From NCBI GenBank assembly GCA_964554875.1, contig CAZKQJ010000023.1, positions 10,892-74,891 of the forward strand: a stretch of 64,000 nucleotides of DNA. Direction: 5' to 3'. This document shows, piece after piece, positions 59,158 to 64,000 of this stretch. Under the pieces are notes generated by a model that did no database searches, was not told the origin of the DNA, and saw nothing but the letters and a program-made list of their open reading frames with translations. The position numbers were made by a program, and so were the translations under genes. The stretch is from Marispirochaeta sp964554875 (GTDB taxonomy: Bacteria > Spirochaetota > Spirochaetia > JC444 > Marispirochaetaceae). How positions within the stretch are numbered: the stretch's first letter is position 1; every line of letters begins with the position of its first letter.

Positions 59158-59206
59158 GCGAGCGGGGCATCCTGGATAATTATACCATCTCAGGCGACCC
59201 GCCCGC
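59158..59206 (-). terminator. hairpin between dctP and dctQ (partial terminator / processing stem)
   Basis: GCGAGCGGG (59158-59166) pairs with CCCGCCCGC (59198-59206) with one mismatch, and CCTG (59171-59174) with CAGG (59191-59194) inside. On the minus-strand mRNA it starts 20 nt after the dctP stop and is followed by a short T-rich stretch. Such stems after binding-protein genes usually let some transcription pass and protect the upstream message, giving more DctP than permease. Confidence 0.55.
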
Positions 59207-59225
59207 GTTTCTTATTTTTTTAGAT

Positions 59226-60227
59226 TCAGTTACCGGACGCGGCATTCACCAGGCGATCAATAAAATCAGCACCGAACTTTGGTTTAAACTGATTATATAC
59301 TGACACTGTTGCATTACGCAAAGCTGGGACATCTGCACTGTTAACGGCTACTCCTGAAGCTTTAACCTCTCCAAGCAATTCATCCTGCAGCTTATTATTC
59401 TCCTGGCGATGTATTCTGGCAAAGCGAAGAGCAGCTTCGCGCAGAATAGACTGATGTTTCTCAGAAAGAGTATTCCAGACAGATTCAGAAACAATCAGAG
59501 GGCACATCTCGTATTTATGGTTTGAAAGGGACAAGAACTTTTGGACCTCATGCAGATTGGAGAAGTATATATTGGTTACAGGGTTCTCCTGTCCATCGAA
59601 TACACCCTGCTGCAGAGCCAGATAGAGTTCACCAAACGCAAGGGGTGCAGGATTTGCACCAAGAGTCCTGAATATAGCAAGTGTAATTTCATCCTCAGGA
59701 GTTCGAATTTTAAGTCCTTTAAGATCCTCCGGTTTTTGAATGGGACGAACATTGTTGGTTATATGCCTGAAACCATTGTCCCAGTAGGAGAGTACCCGGA
59801 TACCTTGAGAAATGAGAGGTTCTGCAAGCTCCTCTCCGATCTTTCCATCTAGAACAGCGTATGCGTTATCCGGCTTTTCAAAAAGAAAGGGCATGCCAAT
59901 TGCAGACATCTTCTCATTGTAGGATGCTACCGGCCCCTGGGAGTTTATACTCAGATCAAGAGTCCCCATGGATACGGCTTCCGCCATCTGCCTGTCATTA
60001 CCGAGTGTTTCACTGGGAACAACCTCTATCTTCAATGTCCCATCAGATTCCTTCTCCACCCATTCAGCCATTTTCAAAGCTACAGTATGCCTGGGGTTCG
60101 AAGGTGCAGCGCCGTGTCCCAGAGTGAGGGTCATTGGCCCTTTCCTGCCATCTTCTCCCTGTCCTCCAGCGAACACCATTCCCACTGCGAATACACATAC
60201 CATACTAAACACAAGTACCTTCTTCAT
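59226..60227 (-). CDS. dctP: TRAP transporter substrate-binding protein DctP
   Basis: The 333-residue periplasmic or lipid-linked receptor has a signal peptide (residues 1-20, ending GMVFAGG) and then the DctP fold: LGHGAAPSNPRHTVALKMAE, DLSINSQGPVASYNEKMSAI, and the conserved GLKIRTPEDEI with the ligand-binding Arg. FDGQENPVTNIYF is the typical Asn-bearing segment. These features suggest a carboxylate ligand such as a sugar acid, which is inference. First gene of the leftward dctPQM unit, driven by the operator-bearing promoter at 60.28 kb. Confidence 0.94.
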   Translation of the reverse strand: MKKVLVFSMVCVFAVGMVFAGGQGEDGRKGPMTLTLGHGAAPSNPRHTVALKMAEWVEKESDGTLKIEVVPSETLGNDRQMAEAVSMGTLDLSINSQGPVASYNEKMSAIGMPFLFEKPDNAYAVLDGKIGEELAEPLISQGIRVLSYWDNGFRHITNNVRPIQKPEDLKGLKIRTPEDEITLAIFRTLGANPAPLAFGELYLALQQGVFDGQENPVTNIYFSNLHEVQKFLSLSNHKYEMCPLIVSESVWNTLSEKHQSILREAALRFARIHRQENNKLQDELLGEVKASGVAVNSADVPALRNATVSVYNQFKPKFGADFIDRLVNAASGN

Positions 60228-60276
60228 CTCATCCTCCTTGAAAATTCTGGTAATCTGTGATTACCATTCATAATAA

Positions 60277-60306
60277 GTAGGATATCCCATATTTCAAAAC
60301 TGTCAA
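60277..60306 (-). promoter_or_regulatory. promoter and GntR operator of dctPQM
   Basis: Minus strand TTGACA (60306-60301), 16-nt spacer, TATCCT (60284-60279). The sequence GTAGGATATCCCATATTT (plus strand 60277-60294) covers the -10 and half the spacer. The same 18-mer occurs in reverse at 61206-61223 in the divergent SDR promoter. The core T-R-GGATATCC-Y-A is an imperfect palindrome. Confidence 0.75.
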
Positions 60307-60413
60307 GTAATTTTTTTGATCAATGGAGGATTTCCATACATCAAGAGTCTGTTAAATCACACGTAAAGCTGTGTCACTCGTCATTGTTAATAATATTTGT
60401 ACATTGGGAAGTA

Positions 60414-61115
60414 TTAGATTCGGATAAATTTCTGCCAAATATCAAAAGAGCGGTTTATCTCTTCAATAGCACCTTTTCTGTCACGCTTCTTCAGTGCTTC
60501 AAGAGTATCCTTGTGCCCGCGGACAGCATCGGAAAAGCCTTCTCTGTCTGATAAATGGTTTTTCATTGACCTCTGCACCATTCTCATTATTACATTTGCA
60601 AGAGCCATAAGGGCTTGGTTTCCCGTCGATTCGACAATTGCCATATGGAAATCAATATCACATGCAACTGCCTCATCCAGAGGGAATGGATCCCTTTCCT
60701 GCAACTTTTCTATTCTTGCAGATAAAGCATCTAATTCAGCAATACGTGCATCACTTATTCTGGAAATTAAAAGCTCCACAACCCCAACCTCAAAAACCTT
60801 ACGCAGTTCAACAAGTTCATGAGGTTCCTGTATACGGGCAATCAGAGCAAACAAGAGTATCTCAAAAGCATTGGATCCGCCGGCAGAGACATAACTGCCG
60901 TCACCCTGACGGCGTTCAATAAAACCCAGCACCTGAAGAACCTTCATGGCTTCCCGGACTGAATTACGGCCGGCTCCGATCTGTTCAGCTATTTCTGCAT
61001 CCGAAGGAAGGCGATCTCCGACCTTGAGGGCACCGCTGATTAATTGATCGAGGAGTTCTTTTAACACCGTGTCGCTTATGTGGGCACGGTCTATCTGATT
61101 CAGAGTTAAGGCCAC
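60414..61115 (-). CDS. FadR-subfamily GntR transcriptional regulator
   Basis: The 233-residue protein has an N-terminal winged helix (LISGALKVGDRLPSDAEIAEQIGAGRNSVREAMKVLQVLGFIERRQGDGSYV, ~25-77) and a C-terminal FCD ligand domain with the metal-site residues in DIDFHMAIVESTGN and RGHKDTLEAL. FadR-type GntR proteins of this sort sense small carboxylates or sugar acids. It lies between the leftward TRAP transporter genes and the rightward SDR/transketolase genes, whose promoters carry matching operators. The right-hand site is also 91-108 bp upstream of its own start, so self-control is possible. Confidence 0.93.
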   Translation of the reverse strand: MALTLNQIDRAHISDTVLKELLDQLISGALKVGDRLPSDAEIAEQIGAGRNSVREAMKVLQVLGFIERRQGDGSYVSAGGSNAFEILLFALIARIQEPHELVELRKVFEVGVVELLISRISDARIAELDALSARIEKLQERDPFPLDEAVACDIDFHMAIVESTGNQALMALANVIMRMVQRSMKNHLSDREGFSDAVRGHKDTLEALKKRDRKGAIEEINRSFDIWQKFIRI

Positions 61116-61193
61116 GATAAGATTCTAAGCAGATTTCCCGGATAGGTCAATTGATAATTCCGTTTTAAACATCATAAAATCCCACTTTTAATC

Positions 61194-61223
61194 TTGACAA
61201 AAGATAAATATGGGATATCCTAC
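61194..61223 (+). promoter_or_regulatory. promoter and GntR operator of the SDR/transketolase operon
   Basis: TTGACA (61194-61199), 16-nt spacer, TATCCT (61216-61221). AAATATGGGATATCCTAC (61206-61223) is the exact reverse complement of the dctP-side 18-mer and takes the same position relative to the -10. Confidence 0.75.
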
Positions 61224-61284
61224 ATTTGTAGAATTCAGAATAAGGTCAGAGGAAAGGTGGAAATAACAATCAGGAGGCATGATC

Positions 61285-62046
61285 ATGTTTGATTTATCTG
61301 GAAGAACGGCACTCGTAACAGGTGCAGGATCCCCCCGCGGGATAGGACGATCAGTCGCAATTGCCCTGGCAAACCTTGGCGCCAGGGTTTATGTCGGGGA
61401 CATCAATCTGCAGGGAGCAGAACAGGTTGCCCAGGAGATAACAAAAAACGGCGGTGAAGCAAAAGCCGGAAAACTTGATGTCACTTCAGCTGAGGACAGA
61501 ACACGAGTTTTAAAAGAGATTTATAAAATCTGGAACAAACTGGATATTCTGGCGAACGTCGCGGGAATAACTCAGCCTGTTACCGTCCTAAAAACCACAG
61601 AAGAGGACTTTGACCGCATTATTTCTGTCAATCTAAAGGGTACTTTTTTCCTGTCAAAGGATGTTCTTCCCAAAATGATTGAAAAAGGATATGGCCGGAT
61701 AGTCAACATGAGCTCTGTCTCTGCAAAAAGAGGCGGAGGTATATTCGGAGGTGCCCATTATTCAGCTGCGAAAGCCGGCATTCTGGCCTTTTCGAAAGCA
61801 TTATCACGGGAAGTCGCACATTACGGTATAACAGTAAATTCAGTTGCTCCGGGACTGGCTGCAACAGATATTCGGGGAGGGCTGGAAAGTCCTGAAGAGC
61901 AGGCAAAAATGGCAGCCGATATACCTTGCGGGCGCCTGGCTACGCCGGAGGAGATTGCAGCGGCAGTTTGTTACCTTGCTTCCGAAGAAGCGGGATACAT
62001 CACCGGCGAAGAGATTGATATAAATGGTGGAGCTCACATGGACTGA
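61285..62046 (+). CDS. short-chain dehydrogenase/reductase (classical SDR)
   Basis: The 253-residue NAD(P)-dependent oxidoreductase has the cofactor motif TGAGSPRGIGRSVA (~12-25), catalytic Ser in NMSSVSAKRGG and the YSAAK pair, and GGAHMD at the C-terminus. It resembles FabG-like sugar-alcohol dehydrogenases more than dedicated fatty-acid FabG because of its setting with TRAP and transketolase genes; this is inference. ATG at 61285 is preferred over 61279 because AGGAGG lies exactly 7 nt upstream. First gene of the rightward operon. Confidence 0.92.
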   Translation: MFDLSGRTALVTGAGSPRGIGRSVAIALANLGARVYVGDINLQGAEQVAQEITKNGGEAKAGKLDVTSAEDRTRVLKEIYKIWNKLDILANVAGITQPVTVLKTTEEDFDRIISVNLKGTFFLSKDVLPKMIEKGYGRIVNMSSVSAKRGGGIFGGAHYSAAKAGILAFSKALSREVAHYGITVNSVAPGLAATDIRGGLESPEEQAKMAADIPCGRLATPEEIAAAVCYLASEEAGYITGEEIDINGGAHMD

Positions 62047-62083
62047 TTTCAAGAAATCTACATTTCAAGGAGCATAAAAGACA

Positions 62084-62914
62084 ATGGACGAGAATACAAT
62101 TCAGATGCTGCAAAATCGGGCTCAAGAGATAAGAAAACATGTGCTTGAGATGGTGTATAAAGCCCAATCCGGCCACATTGGCGGGTCCTTCTCTGAAGCT
62201 GACATAATGGCAGCCCTCTACTTTCACATTTTGAAGGTAAATCCTGAAGAGCCGAAATGGGATGGTCGCGACAGATTTGTTCTGTCAAAGGGGCATGCAT
62301 GCCCGGCACTCTACGCTGCCCTGGCAATGAGGGGATTTTATTCCATGGATAAACTGGATACGCTGCGACAGTTTGGTAGTCTGCTCCAGGGTCACCCGGT
62401 TATCAAGACACCTGGTATCGATATGACATCAGGCTCTCTTGGAGTCGGGTTCGCAACCGCGGTGGGTATTGCGTTGGATGAGAAAATAGCAAAACGGGAT
62501 GATTATCAGGTATACACCCTGCTGGGTGACGGTGAACTGAACGAAGGCATTGTGTGGGAAGCCGCACAGACCGCCAACAAGTACCGCTTCAATAATCTGG
62601 TTGCCATCGTTGACCGCAATAAAATCCAGAACGATGGACGTTCAGACGACATCATGCCGGTGGAACCCATCGATAAAAAGTTCGAAGCCTTTGGATGGAA
62701 AACCTGGAAGATTGATGGCCACAATATGGAGGAGATTGTCTCTGCCCTGGAAACCGCCAGAGACTACAGGGACGGCCCCGGATGCATAATCGCCTATACA
62801 GTCAAGGGTAAGGGAGTAAGCTTCATGGAAGATGATCACTACTGGCATGGAAAAGCTCCTAATCAGGAACAGTTTAGCAAAGCAATGCAGGAGTTGCAGG
62901 GAGGAGCAGCATGA
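62084..62914 (+). CDS. transketolase, N-terminal (TPP-binding) subunit
   Basis: The 276-residue chain is half of a split transketolase. The thiamine-diphosphate/Mg motif is GDGELNEGIVWEAAQTANKYRFNNLVAIVDRN, with HIGGSFSEADIMAALYFH and SKGHACPALYAAL as the N-terminal blocks. It transfers two-carbon ketol units between sugars together with the C-terminal subunit. SD AAGGAG lies 11 nt before the ATG. It overlaps the next gene by 4 bp. Split transketolases inside catabolic islands usually serve a special pentose, tetrose or sugar-acid pathway rather than the central pentose cycle. Confidence 0.94.
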   Translation: MDENTIQMLQNRAQEIRKHVLEMVYKAQSGHIGGSFSEADIMAALYFHILKVNPEEPKWDGRDRFVLSKGHACPALYAALAMRGFYSMDKLDTLRQFGSLLQGHPVIKTPGIDMTSGSLGVGFATAVGIALDEKIAKRDDYQVYTLLGDGELNEGIVWEAAQTANKYRFNNLVAIVDRNKIQNDGRSDDIMPVEPIDKKFEAFGWKTWKIDGHNMEEIVSALETARDYRDGPGCIIAYTVKGKGVSFMEDDHYWHGKAPNQEQFSKAMQELQGGAA

Positions 62915-63858
62915 AACCAGTTCCGGCAAAAATCCCGACACGACGATCCTTCAGTAATCGACTTGTAGAATATGGTGCCCGGGACAGTGATTTCGTTGTC
63001 CTGGAAGCTGATGTCGGGCATTCAACATATACCTATTTGTTTGGCGAAAAGTATCCTGACAGGTATTTTAACCTCGGGATCGCCGAAATGGGAATGTTCT
63101 CCACAGCCGCCGGGGTAGCCTCAGGCGGGCGTACCGTAGTTGCCTCTTCCTATGGGGTTTTCATAACAATGCGAGCCCTCGAAGCAATACGCTCCTTCAT
63201 CTGTTATCCCAACCTCAATGTTAAGATACTTTCTTCCCACGGAGGTTTAACTGCTGCCATCGATGGGGCGACTCACCAGGCTACGGAAGATATTGCCAAC
63301 ATGAGCACCCTGCCGAACATGAAGGTTCTGGTTCCGGCAGATACTGCGGCAGCTGCTGCTGCAGTGGAGATAGCTATGGCAACTCCAGGTCCGGTATTTA
63401 CCCGTCTGATGCGAGACCCTTTGTTTGATATCTATGATAAGGATGAAAAATTTGAGATTGGCGGCAGTAAAACAGTACGGAAGGGCAAAGATGTCACAAT
63501 CGCCTGTTACGGAGACATGGTATTCCAGGCACTGGAAGCTGCCGATATCCTGGCTGCAGAGGGCATCGATGCGGAGATAATAGATATGTACAGCATCAAG
63601 CCCTACGATAAAAAGGCGATTCTCGAATCAGTCGATCGGACAGGAGCCCTTGTGGTTGTGGAAAATCATCAGAAAAAGAACGCCCTGGGCTATGAACTCG
63701 CCCATTTACTGCTTACAAACAAAAAAACGGTTCCCTATGTATCACTGGGAATTGACGACAGCTTCGGTGAGAGCGGGGATTACTACAAACTGCTCGATAA
63801 GTATGGTCTTTCTGCCGGACATATTGTCAATGCGGTAAAGACACTATCAAGCAGCTGA
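62911..63858 (+). CDS. transketolase, C-terminal (pyrimidine-binding) subunit
   Basis: The 315-residue chain supplies the pyrimidine-binding and C-terminal domains of transketolase. It has ADVGHSTYTYLFGEKYPDRY and the catalytic Glu in FNLGIAEMGMFSTAAGVA. HGGLTAAIDGATHQATEDIANM carries substrate-contacting histidines, and VVENHQKKNALG is in the C-terminal domain. It overlaps the N-terminal subunit by 4 bp, as needed for equal amounts. A hairpin terminator follows 13 nt after the stop. Confidence 0.94.
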   Translation: MKPVPAKIPTRRSFSNRLVEYGARDSDFVVLEADVGHSTYTYLFGEKYPDRYFNLGIAEMGMFSTAAGVASGGRTVVASSYGVFITMRALEAIRSFICYPNLNVKILSSHGGLTAAIDGATHQATEDIANMSTLPNMKVLVPADTAAAAAAVEIAMATPGPVFTRLMRDPLFDIYDKDEKFEIGGSKTVRKGKDVTIACYGDMVFQALEAADILAAEGIDAEIIDMYSIKPYDKKAILESVDRTGALVVVENHQKKNALGYELAHLLLTNKKTVPYVSLGIDDSFGESGDYYKLLDKYGLSAGHIVNAVKTLSSS

Positions 63859-63871
63859 GCTTATTATAAAA

Positions 63872-63898
63872 AGCCGGTTTCGTTCCCTGAAACCGGCT
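63872..63898. terminator. bidirectional terminator between the transketolase and alaS-like genes
   Basis: AGCCGGTTTC (63872-63881) and GAAACCGGCT (63889-63898) form a perfect 10-bp stem with a 7-nt loop. On the minus strand it is followed by TTTTT and an AT-rich tail, a good terminator for the gene at the right edge. On the plus strand the T-run is weak (GTGTTT). Confidence 0.8.
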
Positions 63899-63910
63899 GT
63901 GTTTCCTCCC

Positions 63911-64000
63911 CTACTCCGACGGCTCCAGCACGGCCCGGATCCGTTGGACCCCGGCGGAAGATGACTGCTCCTTCTGAATCCTGAAGTGCCCCAGTTCCCC
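63911..64000 (-). CDS. alaS: 3' end of a gene, probably alanyl-tRNA synthetase (partial)
   Basis: Only the last 29 codons and the TAG stop are in the window. The residues GHFRIQKEQSSSAGVQRIRA resemble the FRI-x-EGSVAAGVRRIEA block of the AlaS editing domain. In full-length enzymes this block lies well before the C-terminus, but here the protein ends a few residues later (VLEPSE). That would suit the short AlaS of some spirochaetes or a free-standing AlaX-type editing protein. It is preceded on the chromosome by the terminator that serves it. Confidence 0.55.
   Translation of the reverse strand, partial: GELGHFRIQKEQSSSAGVQRIRAVLEPSE

Noticed and set aside
59158..59220. Plus-strand terminator suggested by the T-rich run at 59208-59221
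   Set aside because: No plus-strand gene ends before it; the stem makes sense only in the leftward dctP-dctQ message.
1..64000. CRISPR arrays, tRNA or rRNA genes, and insertion sequences
   Set aside because: Reading both strands I found no regularly spaced repeats, no tRNA-like T-loop/acceptor pattern, no rRNA and no transposase motif.

Overview
The window is a chromosomal segment of a free-living, fermentative spirochaete (a Spirochaeta/Sediminispirochaeta/Marispirochaeta-like organism; this is inference from gene content). Pointers are pyruvate formate-lyase with its activase, a CheY with a spirochaete-style N-terminal tail, a run of capD-like, spsC-like and molybdenum-hydroxylase-like genes whose order recalls Treponema, a DUF4954 protein, and the end of what looks like a C-terminally short alanyl-tRNA synthetase. 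Most of the window is GC-rich. The left-most gene and the last ~6.5 kb are visibly AT-richer. No rRNA, tRNA or CRISPR array was found.

Layout. 0-2.3 kb: the hsdM end of a type I restriction locus with an ORF6N gene. 2.7-9.8 kb: a DEAD-box helicase, then a complete yejABEF peptide ABC transporter whose start region holds a long interrupted inverted repeat. 9.8-14.7 kb: a membrane protein of unknown role, two Gfo/Idh/MocA proteins and an AI-2E family permease. 14.7-17.9 kb: pflB-pflA behind a clear promoter with a FadR/PdhR-like palindrome. 18-24 kb: LON-domain protein, srkA, hflX, a URO-D family protein, CheY and an amidohydrolase. 24.2-27.5 kb: an SMP-30 gene in front of a three-gene set (HcyBio/DUF39, NIL-ferredoxin, UPF0280) known from homocysteine synthesis in methanogens. 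27.5-33 kb: BI-1, a TylF-type methyltransferase, ligA, an RlpA/SPOR-like protein and a secreted protein.

33.1-41.7 kb is the most unusual part. It is a tight seven-gene operon led by a NusG paralogue (LoaP/UpxY-like). It continues with a sugar-nucleotide dehydratase, a DegT aminotransferase, three molybdenum-hydroxylase-family subunits whose large subunit has lost the cofactor motifs, and a DUF4954 beta-helix protein. 41.7-49.6 kb: a TetR regulator, a 44-residue lipoprotein, dnaE, a YggT protein, recG and rsmD. 49.6-57.3 kb: a degenerate HD-GYP protein, hisZ-hisG-hisB, a TPR pair, rlmN and a membrane-anchored aminopeptidase-like protein.

57.3-63.9 kb is a catabolic island: a TRAP transporter (dctPQM, leftward), a FadR-type GntR regulator, and an SDR with a split transketolase (rightward). 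Both outward promoters carry the same operator-like sequence at the same place, so the island looks like one local regulon for an unidentified, probably sugar-like, substrate.
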